From assembly GCF_000613865.1 (NCBI RefSeq), contig NZ_BAJU01000021.1:1-45240 (forward strand): a stretch of DNA of 45,240 nt. Direction: 5' to 3'. Origin of the DNA: Acetobacter okinawensis JCM 25146 (lineage in GTDB: Bacteria; Pseudomonadota; Alphaproteobacteria; Acetobacterales; Acetobacteraceae). A program made the translations under genes and the position numbers. A model generated the notes under the pieces. The model had not been told where the DNA came from. It searched no databases and saw only the letters and a program-made list of their open reading frames with translations. Positions 16,985 to 27,320 of the stretch are shown here, one piece after another (positions within the stretch are counted from its first letter, which is position 1; every line of letters begins with the position of its first letter).

Positions 16985-19792
16985 TCAGAAAGGTTTGAGC
17001 AGACGGTCCAGATAATCCAGTTCCTGCTGCGGGCGGGTCCGTTCTGAATCGCGGCGGCGCAGTTCCTGTTCAATCTCACGCGCGCGCTGGCGGGCTACCG
17101 TGTCGGGAATATGGGTGCTGTCATCGGTGTTCTGGTCCGTGCCTTCACCCTCTTTGCGGCCGAGCGGGTCTTTGCCTGTTGTGGTGTCGTCATCCCCGCT
17201 GTCGCCTGCGTTGTCTGTCGGCTGGCCGTTATCACTTTGCCCCGCATTGCCCGAACCGGAGGTTCCTTCGCCACTTCCCCCAAAGGAGGGCAGGAAGCTG
17301 GGGGGCGCGTTCTGGCCGCTACCTTTCATGCTGTCCTGCATCTGCTTGCGGCTCTGGCGCAGGGCTTCCAGTGCTTTTTCTTCCGCATTGGCGGCGGCGG
17401 CATCATCCCCATCGGCGAGCGCCTTGTGGGCTGCGGCCATGTTTTTGCGGGCCGCCTCAAACGCATCGGGGGTTTTGCCGGTGAGTTCTTTGAACTCGTC
17501 CTTCAACTCGCTCAGGGCCTGTTCCAGCGCATGCTGGGTCGCACGCTCCGTGCGGCGTGCAGCAGCCTGTGCCTCGGCCTTGGCCGGGTCGGGTAGCCCT
17601 GCGGGGGGCTGGGGGGTGCCAGTTGTTGGCGCCGGGACTACCGGTTCCCCCCATGTTCTGGGGACTGGCATCGGGCGGGGCGGGGAGCCCCAGCCTGCGC
17701 AGTAGTTCGGATGTGGGCAGGTTGGCGTATTCCGCCGCCTCTCCATCCCCATCATCCGCCAGATCGCTCTGTTGTTGGGAGAGGCTGCGCAGGTGCTCGT
17801 CAAGGCGGGACTGAGCGTGGTCCAGCAGGCTGGATTCTTTTGTTGTCAGGTCGTGCAGGGCGGCGGCCTGTTCGCGCGCTTTCTGCTGGGCCTGCATCTG
17901 CTGGGCCAGAGCGGCAAGGTCCTGCGGTGTGGCGTTGCGCATGCGCTCGGTTGCATTTTCCATATCCTGCAAACGTTGCATGGCATCGCCTGCGCGGCCA
18001 TTGGCGGCATCGGCGCGTAACTGCTGCATCAACCGCTCAAACGCCTTGTTCCCGGCGGCAGAAAAACCGGGCAGGTCGGGGATGGCCGTGTGGTTGCGCA
18101 AAGCGCTCTCGGCCAGAGCCTGCATTTTGCGGGCAATGGCATCCTGTAGCGCCTTCAGGCTCTGTTCCAGCTCTTCCTGTGCCTGCTGGTTATGGGTGCC
18201 GTTACGCTTCATCTCTGCCAGCTTCTGGGCGACGTCGGCCTGTGCTGCCCGTACGTCAATGGAGGCCTGCGCACTGGCATTGTCGCCCGTGCGCCGGTCT
18301 TCTATGTCCAGCGCCAGATCCCACAGCAGGTTGGTCGCACTTGTGCGTGCGGTCTTGGCGTCTATGTCGGCATTGTCCAGCAGAGCCACAATGCTGGTTA
18401 GGTTGAGGAACATGCCCGTATGCTCACGCACAGGCCCCGGGGCCTCGCCCAGTGCGTCTAGATCCTGCGCTGTGTCCTCGCGCGTTTCCTGCTCCAGTGC
18501 AAAGCGCCTGCGAACATCCAGAATGGCGCGGGCGATGGGGGAGTGGAAAACCCGGCCCCCGAGCCTGAACGTAACGGGAGCACTCTCAGCCTTATGCCCG
18601 CTGGTAGCGGTGGCAACAATCTGCCCCGTGACTTCCTGCCCGGCCCATGGGTCCTCCGACAAGTCGGGGGATACAACATTTTTAACGGATTTAGGGTGCC
18701 CGGTTAAAGGCAGCGGCAGGCTTAGTTCCCGCTTTTGATTGGCGCCACGGGCAGGGTGGGCGGCATGCAGCACAACCTGAAGGTTGGATAGCCCATAGGC
18801 ATGGCTGGCCGTGTAAGGCAGTCTGGTATGCCAGTCACCCTTTGGCCCGGCTCCGGGGGAGGGCCCCATGCAACCTGTGGTGCCAGATCGGGCAGTACTG
18901 TAATGGGCCAGCTTGCAAGTGTGCGCCCACGACCACTCAGGCGGAGCACACCACTATGGGTCAGTGTTGCTTCCAGCTTCCAGCTATGTGGGTCCAGCTT
19001 CTGGCGTTTTGCATCCTGCGCGACCATGCCCCGCAGCCCTTGCAGCGCGGGGTGGGACACCATGCCGTTGACAATAACGCTCAGTCGCGCCCCTTCCAGC
19101 ACCTGCGGTATGGGGTGCCCAGCACTTAAAAAAATGGGGGCATCCGGCGCGTAAGAGGGGGGAGTAATCCACGCATCAATATGGGGGAGGGGTACGTCCG
19201 GGTCGTCCCGTCCGGGAATAAAGGCGGCCAGCACACGTCCGGGGGCCGAGGAGCCTGCCATAGCTGTGGCCAGCCCCAGTGCCAGCACCAGAACACCGGC
19301 AGTGATCTGGCGGGGGCGGCCCTTGGGCATAAGGTGCGGCCAGCCTGCACGTAATGTACCCAAAGAGGCCAGAAGGCGCTGCCTGTGCGCCTGCCATAAA
19401 ATGGCGCTGCTGGTATGGGGGAGTGGGGCTGGTGTGTCCGCCAGACTGGCAAGGGGGCGGTTGCGCAGGCCCGATGCCTGCTCGATCCGGTGGTCTATGT
19501 CCTCCGGTGTGGCGGGGCGGAGATGTGCCAGATCGGTGTGGAGCCGCCAGCCACACAGGCTGAGCCAGCCCGCTACACCAACAAGGCGCAAACCATCGGG
19601 GAGTTGCTGGGGCAGGCGTAGCAGCCCGGCCAGAGTATAGGCGCCAAGCATGGCCAGCGTGGGCTGGAGTGCTGGCCAGAGCTGCTCGGTGTACAAAACA
19701 AGGCCCGCGTGGCGGCGCACATGGGCCAGACGGGCCGCCAGTGTGCCGTCCTGCGCGGTTGACGCGGTCAGATCATGCTTCAGACCGCGCAT
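16985..19792 (-). CDS. DUF4175 (TIGR02302-type) large membrane protein, two frameshifts
   Basis: Alphaproteobacterial family of unknown function. The N-terminal part has two hydrophobic stretches (around residues 45-75) and a third (ITAGVLVLALGLATAMAG), then PGRVLAAFIPGRDDPDVPLP and HIDAWITPPSYAPDAPIFLS, typical of DUF4175. The second half is a long alanine, glutamine and glutamate-rich helical region with coiled-coil character. A low-complexity Gly/Ser/Asp segment follows, ending near FLPSFGGSGEG. Frameshifts: a lost G near 18864-18867 (VAWG to PSPGAGPKGDWHTRLPY) and an extra base in the run 17647-17652 (NMG to EPVVPAPTTGTPQPPAGLP). Repaired length is 935 residues. Starts 4 bases after the lysA stop, so it is the last gene of argH-lptM-lysA-DUF4175. 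Confidence 0.82.
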
Positions 19793-19795
19793 GCG

Positions 19796-21139
19796 TCATG
19801 CTTTTCCGGTCGGGGGGGCGGGCAGGGTTTCATCCTGCCACATTTCCTCCAGCGTCTGCCGGTGGCGTATGACTGTCCATTGACCGTTCTCCACCAGAAC
19901 TTCCGAGGCCAGAGGGCGGCTGTTGTAGTTGGAACTCATGACTGTACCATAAGCGCCCGTGTCCAGAATGGCTATACGGGATGCGCGCCCAAGGGGGGGG
20001 AGCAGGCGGTCACGCGCAAAAGTGTCCCCACTTTCGCACACTGGTCCCACAACATGGATGGGGGCTACAGGCTGGTTAAAGTCCTGTGGTGCCAGGGGGA
20101 GGATACCGTGCCAGGCCTCATACATACTGGGGCGGACCAGATCGTTCATGGCGGCGTCAAGCACGAGGAAGGGGCTTGGCAGGCCCTCCTCCTTACGCAG
20201 GATAACGCTGCTGAGCAGCACGCCAGCCGGGCCTATGGGCCAGCGTCCGGGCTCAATGCTCAGGCGCAGGCCAAGGTCGCCCAGTTCCGCACGCATGGCG
20301 CCAGCCAGTGCTTCGGGCTGGCCTTCCACCTCGTTGCGGTAGCTGATGCCAAGCCCGCCGCCGCAATCCACCACCTCAACAGCCAGCCCGCTGGCGCGTA
20401 CGCTCCGTACCAGATCGGCTATGCGGGCATAGGCGGCATGGTAAGGGGCGGTGGACAGAATCTGGCTGCCAATATGGGTTGCAAAGCCGACGGGGATCAG
20501 GCCCGGCAGGGTAAAGGCGCGCGCATAAAGGGCGGCCGCGTTGGCAAATGGAATGCCAAATTTGTTGTCGGCCAGACCCGTGGTGATTTTTGCGTGGGTC
20601 TCGGCATCCACATCGGGGTTGACGCGCAGGGTAATTCTGGCCGGCTTGCCAAGGCGTGAGGCAATGGCCGAGATAATTTCCAGCTCTTCAGCACTTTCCA
20701 CGTTGATCTGGCCAATGCCCAGACCAATGGCGTGTTCCAGCTCCGCGTCACTTTTGCCTACGCCAGAGAACACGACCCGCTGCGCCGGAATCCCCGCCTT
20801 TTGTGTGCGGGCCAGTTCGCCACCGCTGACAATATCCGCGCCATACCCTTCCTGCCCGATAATGGAGAGGACAGAGAGGTGGTCATTCGCCTTGACTGCG
20901 TAGTGAATGCGCACGTCCAGCCCGGCATCCGTCATGGCGGTTTGCATGCGTTTGAGGCGCTGGCGGAGCGTGTTGGCCCCGACCACCCAGCATGGCGTGC
21001 CCAGAGCATCGGCAATGGCGTTAAGGGGAACACCCTCTAGCATCAGTCCGCAGAGCGGGTCTGTGCTCAGGTGCGGGTGTGTTGCCAGCAGTTCAGCCAG
21101 CGAGGGATCGGCATCGGTATAAACTGGTAAGTCAGCCAT
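19796..21139 (-). CDS. lysA: diaminopimelate decarboxylase LysA
   Basis: PLP enzyme catalysing the last step of lysine synthesis. It has HYAVKANDHLSVLSII with the Schiff-base lysine, YGADIVSGGELARTQKAGI, VFSGVGKSDAEL, RVNPDVDAETHAKITTGLAD, KFGIP, GFATHIGSQI, VVDCGGGLGI, SIEPGR and the catalytic-cysteine motif VGPVCESGDTFARDR. Intact; 447 residues from the ATG at 21139. The frame is open further up to 21205, but that part (MACCPACPTLP) is not LysA-like. The ribosome-binding site is weak. Confidence 0.95.
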   Translation of the reverse strand: MADLPVYTDADPSLAELLATHPHLSTDPLCGLMLEGVPLNAIADALGTPCWVVGANTLRQRLKRMQTAMTDAGLDVRIHYAVKANDHLSVLSIIGQEGYGADIVSGGELARTQKAGIPAQRVVFSGVGKSDAELEHAIGLGIGQINVESAEELEIISAIASRLGKPARITLRVNPDVDAETHAKITTGLADNKFGIPFANAAALYARAFTLPGLIPVGFATHIGSQILSTAPYHAAYARIADLVRSVRASGLAVEVVDCGGGLGISYRNEVEGQPEALAGAMRAELGDLGLRLSIEPGRWPIGPAGVLLSSVILRKEEGLPSPFLVLDAAMNDLVRPSMYEAWHGILPLAPQDFNQPVAPIHVVGPVCESGDTFARDRLLPPLGRASRIAILDTGAYGTVMSSNYNSRPLASEVLVENGQWTVIRHRQTLEEMWQDETLPAPPTGKA

Positions 21140-21256
21140 GAGGCAAACAGGGCCTTGGAAAAAAGAGGTCAGGGGCAGGGTTGGGCAGGCCGGGCAGCAG
21201 GCCACCCCCCTGCACGTTTGCGCAAGAGGGTTGGCCTGCGGGACCAGGTGTTATGC

Positions 21257-21397
21257 TCAGTCCGATGGGTAAACGCGGGGGTAGGTGACATCGCTATGAG
21301 GGCCTGGGGCCTGGTTTGGCCCTTTTTTGCCGCAGGCGGCCAGTGGCAGGCACAGGGCTGTTGCCAGAAACAGGCCTATAAACAGGCGGGGGGTCAT
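21257..21397 (-). CDS. lptM: LptM-like small lipoprotein (YifL family)
   Basis: A 46-residue protein, easily missed by gene callers. MTPRLFIGLFLATALCLPLAACGKKGP has a hydrophobic signal and the lipobox LAAC followed by GKKGP. This is the signature of the small lipoproteins found between argH and lysA in many proteobacteria; in E. coli LptM stabilises the LptDE outer-membrane LPS translocon. The remainder (NQAPGPHSDVTYPRVYPSD) is a short polar tail. It starts 5 bases after the argH stop. The identification rests on motif, size and position. Confidence 0.88.
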   Translation of the reverse strand: MTPRLFIGLFLATALCLPLAACGKKGPNQAPGPHSDVTYPRVYPSD

Positions 21398-21402
21398 TGC
21401 TC

Positions 21403-22854
21403 TCAGCCTTCCGCGGTGGTGTGGGTGCCACTGGTCAGTGCCTCAAGCCAGCGGGTGGCCTGTGCCTGCACGTTGGTGGCGGCGGTCCCCCCTTCGCTCG
21501 TGCGGGAGGCGATGGAGGCGTCAACACTCAGCACCGAGTAGATGTCCTGCGTAATGCCCGGTTCCTCGGCCTGCATTTCAGCCAGTGTCAGTTCAGCCAG
21601 ACCAATGTTCTGGGCTTCGGCCCGTGCAACAAGGCGGCCGGTTACGTGGTGGGCCGTGCGGAAGGGCACCTTGAGCACACGGACCAGCCAGTCTGCAATG
21701 TCGGTTGCGGTCGAGTAGCCCGAGCCCGCCAGTGCGCGCATCTGCTGGGTGTTTGCGGTCATGTCGCGCACCATACCGTCACACGCAGCAAGGCACAGGG
21801 CGGCGGCATCTGTTGCGGCAAAAACGGGTTCCTTGTCCTCCTGCATGTCCTTGGCGTAGGCCAACGGCAGACCTTTCATGACCGTAAGCAGGCCGACCAG
21901 GCTGCCATTGATGCGGCCTGTTTTGGCGCGGACCAGTTCAGCGGCATCGGGGTTGCGCTTTTGCGGCATGATGGACGAGCCGGTGGTAAAGGCGTCGGAC
22001 AGGCGGATGAAGGAGAAGGGGGAGGAACACCAGATCACGATCTCCTCAGCCATGCGGGAGAGGTGCATGGCCAGAATGGAGAGTGCTGACAGGTATTCAA
22101 CCGCAAAATCCCGGTCCGAGACTGCATCGAGCGAATTGGCTGTCGGACGCTCAAAATGTAGGAGTGCGGCGGTCATTTTACGGTCAATGGGGAAGGACGT
22201 GCCAGCAAGTGCCGCCGAGCCAAGGGGGCATTCGTTCAGGCGGCGGCGTGTATCGGCCAGACGTCCGCGGTCGCGGGCCAGCATTTCCACATAGGCCATC
22301 AGGTGGTGGCCAAAGGTCACGGGCTGGGCGGTTTGCAGGTGCGTAAAGCCGGGCATGGGGTCTGCCGCATGCTCACGCGCACGCAGGGCCAATGCCCGCA
22401 TGAGCGAGGCAACCTGCTGGTCCAGCCCGTCTATGGCGTCACGCACCCACAGGCGGAAGTCTGTTGCAACCTGGTCATTGCGCGAACGTGCGGTGTGCAG
22501 CCGCTTGCCAGCCTCGCCTACCCGTTCGGACAGGCGGGCTTCGATATTCATGTGAATATCCTCCAGCGCTTCGGAGAAGGTAAAGCTGCCTGCGGCAATT
22601 TCCGAGCCGATTTCGTTCAGTCCTGCGCGGATCGCAGCTTCATCATCCTTGGAGATGATGCCCACATGGGCCAGCATGGCGGCATGGGCCAGAGAGCCTG
22701 CTATGTCCTGCTTCCACAACGCCTTGTCAAAGCTGATGGATGCGTTGATCGCCTGCATGATGTCTGAAGGACCACCGGCAAATCGTCCGCCCCACTGCGC
22801 ATTGGCATTGGCTGTGGTGGCGGTTTGGGCCGGAGGCTGGTTCGTCAAGGACAT
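21403..22854 (-). CDS. argH: argininosuccinate lyase ArgH
   Basis: Cleaves argininosuccinate to arginine and fumarate. The intact 483-residue protein has [76 protein letters not shown] and the fumarase-superfamily signature [12 protein letters not shown] with the catalytic serine. The N-terminus (residues 1-20) is a polar extension before the conserved start. First gene of the leftward argH-lptM-lysA-DUF4175 run; its promoter should lie in the 245-bp gap up to 23099. Confidence 0.97.
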   Translation of the reverse strand: MSLTNQPPAQTATTANANAQWGGRFAGGPSDIMQAINASISFDKALWKQDIAGSLAHAAMLAHVGIISKDDEAAIRAGLNEIGSEIAAGSFTFSEALEDIHMNIEARLSERVGEAGKRLHTARSRNDQVATDFRLWVRDAIDGLDQQVASLMRALALRAREHAADPMPGFTHLQTAQPVTFGHHLMAYVEMLARDRGRLADTRRRLNECPLGSAALAGTSFPIDRKMTAALLHFERPTANSLDAVSDRDFAVEYLSALSILAMHLSRMAEEIVIWCSSPFSFIRLSDAFTTGSSIMPQKRNPDAAELVRAKTGRINGSLVGLLTVMKGLPLAYAKDMQEDKEPVFAATDAAALCLAACDGMVRDMTANTQQMRALAGSGYSTATDIADWLVRVLKVPFRTAHHVTGRLVARAEAQNIGLAELTLAEMQAEEPGITQDIYSVLSVDASIASRTSEGGTAATNVQAQATRWLEALTSGTHTTAEG

Positions 22855-23099
22855 GGTTGGCTGACCTGTTTGGTTGCGTATAGTGTTGAGCCGCAGCCAT
22901 AATACCGGAGTGGGCTGAATGCAAAGCCCATCCTACCGGCGCATGCCCCGTGGCGCAAACCGCCATGCGTGCGCCAGATCATGCCAGCGCTGCGGCGGAT
23001 GAGGGCTTTTTATGGCTCATGGGGTGTTTGCAGGGGTGGCTGCACGGGCATTTCTCTGCTTATAAAGTGTTTAAAATACACAGAGTTCAGGAAAAGACC

Positions 23100-23408
23100 A
23101 TGGTGCACAAACTTGCAACTTTTGGCGTAATTGACCCGGGCGCAAATGTGCTGCTCGAAGTGATCCGGGCGGAAAACCCGATTGCCGCAGTGCAGCGGCT
23201 GGAAGAAAAGATGCGTGGCCCCGAATACGTGGCGGCCCGCACCTACGCTCAGGGTGGAGAAGAATCGCTTGATGGTACGGACCCGGCCTATCTGGTCTAT
23301 GCTCTGGATGACAGCGGGCTGGATGCGGAAGGCCTGACGGGGGAAGACGCAGGGCGCGTCAGGGCGCAGGCAGCACTTGCCGCCATTGTTGTCTCCTCCG
23401 TTAAATAA
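23100..23408 (+). CDS. small hypothetical protein
   Basis: A 102-residue protein that I do not recognise. The ATG at 23100 is preceded by CAGGAAAAG. It is acidic and soluble in appearance, with no signal peptide, membrane segment or cysteine. FGVIDPGANVLLEVIRAENPIAAVQRLEEKM suggests a mixed alpha/beta fold. Codon use looks like that of the neighbours and the frame is intact. It is the first of a rightward series (N-formylglutamate amidohydrolase, aroE, coaE, dnaQ), 87 bp from the next gene. Confidence 0.65.
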   Translation: MVHKLATFGVIDPGANVLLEVIRAENPIAAVQRLEEKMRGPEYVAARTYAQGGEESLDGTDPAYLVYALDDSGLDAEGLTGEDAGRVRAQAALAAIVVSSVK

Positions 23409-23495
23409 GACGCTTGAAAAATTGCAGGTCTGTGTGGGGTGGGGGCGTGCTGGCTCCATACCCCACCGGGCAGGCAGGCTAATATTTGGGCACTG

Positions 23496-24266
23496 ATGAC
23501 AGATATACTGGCTGAGAGCTTCAGGGTTTACGGGCAAGACGGTGGTGGCCCCTTTGTGCTGGTCAGTGACCACGCAGGGCAGGCCATTCCTCCTTCTCTG
23601 GGCGATCTGGGGCTGAGTGCCACTGAGCGCGCACGTCATATCGGGTGGGATATCGGCATAGACGGCGTTGGCCGCAGGCTGGCGGATGCTCTGCCAGCGG
23701 TGCTGGTTGAACAGGTCTATTCCCGCCTTGTTATTGACTGTAACCGCGCCCCCGGTCACCCCACCTCCATTGTCGCGCAAAGTGATGGCACCCCGGTCCC
23801 GCGCAACCAGAATCTGGATGCTGCGGATGTGGCATGGCGTGAGCAGACCATCCTGCACCCGTATCATAACCGGATTGCGCAGGAACTGGACGCCCGGCTG
23901 ACCAATGGGCGTAGCGTGGTGGTTGTGGCGCTGCACAGCTTTACCCCTGTCATGCACAATGTCGCACGGCCATGGCATGTGGGGCTGCTGCATAACCATG
24001 ACTCGCGTCTGGCCCATATCATGATCGAACTGTTGCGGGCTGAAGGGTTGGTGGTGGGGGATAATGAGCCTTACGCCCTGACCGATACATCGGACTACAC
24101 GGTGCCCCTGCACGGTGAGCAGCGGGACCTACCGCATATTGAAATTGAAATCCGTCAGGACCTGATCGCCCACTCCGCTGGTCAGGCGGAATGGGCGGCC
24201 CGACTGGCGCGCCTGCTCCCTGAAGCCTGGCAGATTTTTTGCACAAGGTACGAACAGCAGCCATGA
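23496..24266 (+). CDS. N-formylglutamate amidohydrolase family protein
   Basis: Putative metal-dependent hydrolase of the HutG/FGase family, which cleaves N-formylglutamate or related amides. The 256-residue product has PFVLVSDHAGQAIPPSL, HIGWDIGIDGVGRRLAD, YSRLVIDCNRAPGHP and VVVALHSFTPVM with conserved acid and histidine residues, then HIEIEIRQDLI. The ATG at 23496 is preferred because conserved sequence begins soon after it. No hut genes are nearby, so the substrate may not be N-formylglutamate. The stop overlaps the aroE ATG (ATGA), indicating coupling. Confidence 0.85.
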   Translation: MTDILAESFRVYGQDGGGPFVLVSDHAGQAIPPSLGDLGLSATERARHIGWDIGIDGVGRRLADALPAVLVEQVYSRLVIDCNRAPGHPTSIVAQSDGTPVPRNQNLDAADVAWREQTILHPYHNRIAQELDARLTNGRSVVVVALHSFTPVMHNVARPWHVGLLHNHDSRLAHIMIELLRAEGLVVGDNEPYALTDTSDYTVPLHGEQRDLPHIEIEIRQDLIAHSAGQAEWAARLARLLPEAWQIFCTRYEQQP

Positions 24267-25131
24267 CCACATCCGCCCCTTCCATTCCCGCGCAGATCAT
24301 AACCGGCAAGGCCCGACTGGCAGGGGTGTTGGGCTGGCCGGTTGCGCATTCGCGCTCGCCAGCGCTGCATAACTACTGGCTGCGCCGCTATGGGGTGGAT
24401 GGGGCCTATGTGCCACTACCTGCGGCTCCCGCGTGTTTTGAGGCTGCGGTCAGGGGTTTGCAGGCTGCGGGCTTTCGTGGGGCTAACGTGACCATTCCAC
24501 ATAAGGAGGCCGCCTATAGTCTGGCAGATGAGCTGGACGAGTCAGCCCGCCGGGCCGGGGCGGTCAACACGTTTGTGTTCCGCGAGGATGGTACAATTCT
24601 CGGCCTTTCAACCGATGGGGACGGGTTTGTCGCCAGTCTGGAGGCTGAAGGCCTGCCCCCACGCCCGCGGACGCGCGCCTTGTTGCTGGGGGCAGGTGGG
24701 GCGGCCCGCTCCGTTGCCGCGGCTTTGCAGGACAGGGGGATTGAGGTGTGCATCACCAACCGCACGCAGGAGCGGGCGACCGCCCTTGCAGCTGCCTGCC
24801 GGGTGCGGATGTGCTGCCATGGTCGGTGTGGGAGCGCGAGCTGGGCGCGTTTGCACTGCTAGTCAACACAACCTCGCTAGGTATGGAAGGCGGGCCTGAT
24901 CCTCGGTTCAGCCCGTCTTTGGCCCATGCGGCGGATGATCTGGTGGTGGCAGATATTGTTTATGTGCCACGCATGACGCCTCTTCTGGCTTCCGCCCAGC
25001 AGCAGGGCGTGCGTACGGTGGGGGGCTTGGGCATGCTGCTGCATCAGGCCCGGCTGGGTTTTCGGGAGTGGTTTGGCGTTGACCCGCAGGTGGACAAGGC
25101 AACGCAGGACTATGTTCTGGGTAGCCTGTGA
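24263..25131 (+). CDS. aroE: shikimate dehydrogenase AroE, one frameshift
   Basis: NADPH-dependent reduction of 3-dehydroshikimate in aromatic amino acid synthesis. It has GWPVAHSRSPALHNYWL, NVTIPHKEAAY with the catalytic lysine, AVNTFVF, GLSTDGDGF and the cofactor loop LLLGAGGAARSVAAAL. One C is missing near 24799-24800. Restoring it gives AAACPGADVLPWSVWERELG and continues to LLVNTTSLGMEG, ADIVYVPRMTPLL and the C-terminal GGLGMLLHQARLGF. The repaired length of 289 residues is normal. The gene is normally essential for prototrophy, so sequence error is the likeliest cause. Confidence 0.93.
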
Positions 25132-25169
25132 GTGCGTGCAGTTCCCTCTGATCGGAGCAGGGTCTGAGC

Positions 25170-25757
25170 ATGAAGATACTGGGCCTGACTGGCGGCATGG
25201 GCATGGGCAAAAGCACGATTGCCACCTTGCTACGCAGGGCAGGGGTGCCGGTGTTTGATGCGGATGCGGTCGTCCACCATCTTCAGGCGCCCGGTGGCGC
25301 GGCCCTGCCGCCCATTGCACGGCTTGTGCCCGAGGCCGTAAAGGACGGGCAACTGGACCGCGCGGCATTGCGGCAGGCGGTGCTGGCACACCCGGCGTTG
25401 CTGAAAAAACTGGAAGCCATCATGCATCCGCTGGTGCGTCAGGCGCGTACGTGCTTTTTGCGCCGCTCTCGCAGGCAGGGGGCAGCGTGGGTTGTGCTGG
25501 ATATTCCCCTGCTCTTTGAAACGGGGGGCAACAGGCTCTGCCACAAGGTGGTGGTGGTTTCTGCCCCCACATGGGTGCAGCGCAGGCGTGTGGCGCTCAG
25601 GCGGAATATGCCCCATACACAGGCCCGGCGGCTGATTGCCTGCCAGATGCCAGATGCCCGCAGGGTGCAAAAGGCGGATACCGTGATCCGCACGGGGTTA
25701 TCTATTATGGAAACAGAACGGCAGGTCCGCCGTCTGCTCGGGAGTTTGAGGGCGTGA
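25170..25757 (+). CDS. coaE: dephospho-CoA kinase CoaE
   Basis: Last step of CoA synthesis. The 195-residue intact protein begins KILGLTGGMGMGKSTIATLL, a P-loop with GMGMGKST in place of the usual GxGSGKS. DADAVVHHL, HPLVRQ, VVLDIPLLFETG, VVVVSAPTWVQRRRV and QMPDARRVQKADTVIRT complete the family pattern. It overlaps the GTG start of dnaQ. The aroE-coaE-dnaQ order is conserved in alphaproteobacteria. Confidence 0.96.
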   Translation: MKILGLTGGMGMGKSTIATLLRRAGVPVFDADAVVHHLQAPGGAALPPIARLVPEAVKDGQLDRAALRQAVLAHPALLKKLEAIMHPLVRQARTCFLRRSRRQGAAWVVLDIPLLFETGGNRLCHKVVVVSAPTWVQRRRVALRRNMPHTQARRLIACQMPDARRVQKADTVIRTGLSIMETERQVRRLLGSLRA

Positions 25758-26428
25758 AGCGATCCATCCTGTTTGATACGGAAACAACGGGTCTGGACCC
25801 CGCAACCGGAGACCGGGTGATTGAAATTGCAGCCCTTGAACTGGTAGGTGACCTGCCCACCGGCCGGGAATACCGCACCCTGATCGACCCTGAGCGCGAC
25901 GTGCCGGAGGAGGCAAGCCGCGTACACGGCTTTACCCGGGCAGACCTTGAAGGACAGCCAAAATTTGCCGAGATCGTGGATGATTTTCTGGCGTTTGTAG
26001 GGGACGATGCGCTGATTGCGCATAACGCCCGCTTCGACTTTGGCTTTTTAAACGCTGAACTCAAACGCATTGGCCGCAAACCGCTGGACATGGAGCGCAT
26101 GGTGGACACGCTGGACATGGCGCGGGAGCGTTTTCCCGGCATGCCCAATAGTCTGGATGCGTTGTGCCGCCGTTTTGGCGTGGATCTGTCTGCGCGTACA
26201 ACCCACAATGCGCTGCTGGACTGCAGATTGCTGGCCGAAGTTTATGTGGAACTTATGGGTGGCCGCCAGCACGGCCTTGGGCTGGTGGCAGAAGGGGAAC
26301 AGGCCCCGGCTGTGGTGTACGACGGGCCAGCAGAGCGCAGGATTGTGCGGGTGAGCCCCAGTGCGGCCGAACTGGCAGCCCATGCCGGTTTTGTAGAACA
26401 GCTTAAAGACCCGATCTGGAATAGCTGA
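25754..26428 (+). CDS. dnaQ: DNA polymerase III epsilon subunit DnaQ
   Basis: Proofreading 3'-5' exonuclease of the replicative polymerase. The DEDDh motifs are present: FDTETTGLD (Exo I), LIAHNARFDFGFLNAEL (Exo II) and TTHNALLDCRLLAEVY (Exo III). The GTG at 25754, overlapping the coaE stop as GTGA, places KRSILFDTETTG at the N-terminus as expected. The 224-residue length is typical, and the C-terminal part (AAHAGFVEQLKDPIWN) is the usual tail of the alphaproteobacterial protein. Intact. Confidence 0.95.
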   Translation: MKRSILFDTETTGLDPATGDRVIEIAALELVGDLPTGREYRTLIDPERDVPEEASRVHGFTRADLEGQPKFAEIVDDFLAFVGDDALIAHNARFDFGFLNAELKRIGRKPLDMERMVDTLDMARERFPGMPNSLDALCRRFGVDLSARTTHNALLDCRLLAEVYVELMGGRQHGLGLVAEGEQAPAVVYDGPAERRIVRVSPSAAELAAHAGFVEQLKDPIWNS

Positions 26429-26526
26429 GCCGCCCGGTCATTCCCCCACGACCTTGGAATAAGGCTATGCAGCAGCAAAAGCCTATGCCATGTTTTGGGG
26501 GTCCCGACTACCAAGGAGCATTTTTG

Positions 26527-27015
26527 ATGCGTTTAGCATCCCGTCATTTTCTTGCGGCTCTGGCCCTCTCCGGCGCATGGGCTCTGCCCGCAGGAGCAGA
26601 GACCCTGCTGGGCCCTGTCATGGCGGAGGTCACCTTCAAGACCCGTTCAGCCGATCTGGGCGTGGGTTACACTTGGGGGAATGGTGTGTTGACGTACGGC
26701 GGGCATGAATACCCGTTTGAGGTCAGCGGGGCTTCGGCTGCGGCTGTCGGTTTTTCCTCCGGCAACAGCGTGGGCAAGGTTTACAACCTGCAACGTCTGG
26801 AGGATTTTCCCGGCACGTACTGGTCACTTTCGGGCGAGACAACAGTCGGTAAGGGTGTTGCCGGGCATCTGATGGAAAATGATTCGGGCGTACGTATCCG
26901 GCTGGATGAAATCCGTACGGGGGGGCGTTTTGCTGCTTCTCCCTCCCGTCTGACCATCCGCTTTCTGCCCGAAGCTAAAAAAGCCACGACCACCCCTCCG
27001 GTCAAAAAAGACTAG
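26527..27015 (+). CDS. secreted protein of unknown function
   Basis: A 162-residue protein with a clear signal peptide (RLASRHFLAALALSGAWALP, predicted cleavage after AGA). The start at 26527 is supported by AAGGAG 9 bases upstream. The mature part is glycine- and serine-rich with alternating beta-type segments (GVGYTWGNGVLTYGGHEYPF, YWSLSGETTVGKGVAGHLM) and ends in a lysine-rich tail. I do not recognise the family. It could be a small periplasmic or outer-membrane-associated beta protein. No cysteines occur in the mature part. It sits 98 bp after dnaQ. Confidence 0.75.
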   Translation: MRLASRHFLAALALSGAWALPAGAETLLGPVMAEVTFKTRSADLGVGYTWGNGVLTYGGHEYPFEVSGASAAAVGFSSGNSVGKVYNLQRLEDFPGTYWSLSGETTVGKGVAGHLMENDSGVRIRLDEIRTGGRFAASPSRLTIRFLPEAKKATTTPPVKKD

Positions 27016-27320
27016 GCACGGCTAACAGGACGTCTGGTTCTGTTGGCAATGGCTACACAGGCAGGGTGTCGGAGAGCATACCACTCTCCGTATCACCTTG
27101 TGTGCTGAGCAAATATTCTGCTGTGCCGGTTGAGGTGTCCCTGACTGCTTGATGCGGCTAACCGGCTCAGGGACGTGCCTACCATGCATCAATATGCCGC
27201 GCCTTCACGGTTTACGTCCCCAATTCTCCATGATTTTGCATCGGCCCCATTCTGCAATGGTCACCGGGTGGCTAGGGCTTATTGCCTGTGGTGCATCTAT
27301 GCGTCCGGGTGAAATGCGGC
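27016..27320. other. intergenic region with hairpins between convergent genes
   Basis: About 305 bp between the secreted-protein gene and the convergent heparinase-like gene. I see no credible gene. A small hairpin, CGGAGAG/CTCTCCG with a 7-base loop, occurs near 27070-27090. A longer inverted repeat, GTCCCTGA (27137-27144) and TCAGGGAC (27167-27174), encloses a 22-base loop. Neither has a T-tract, but one may end transcription. Confidence 0.45.
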
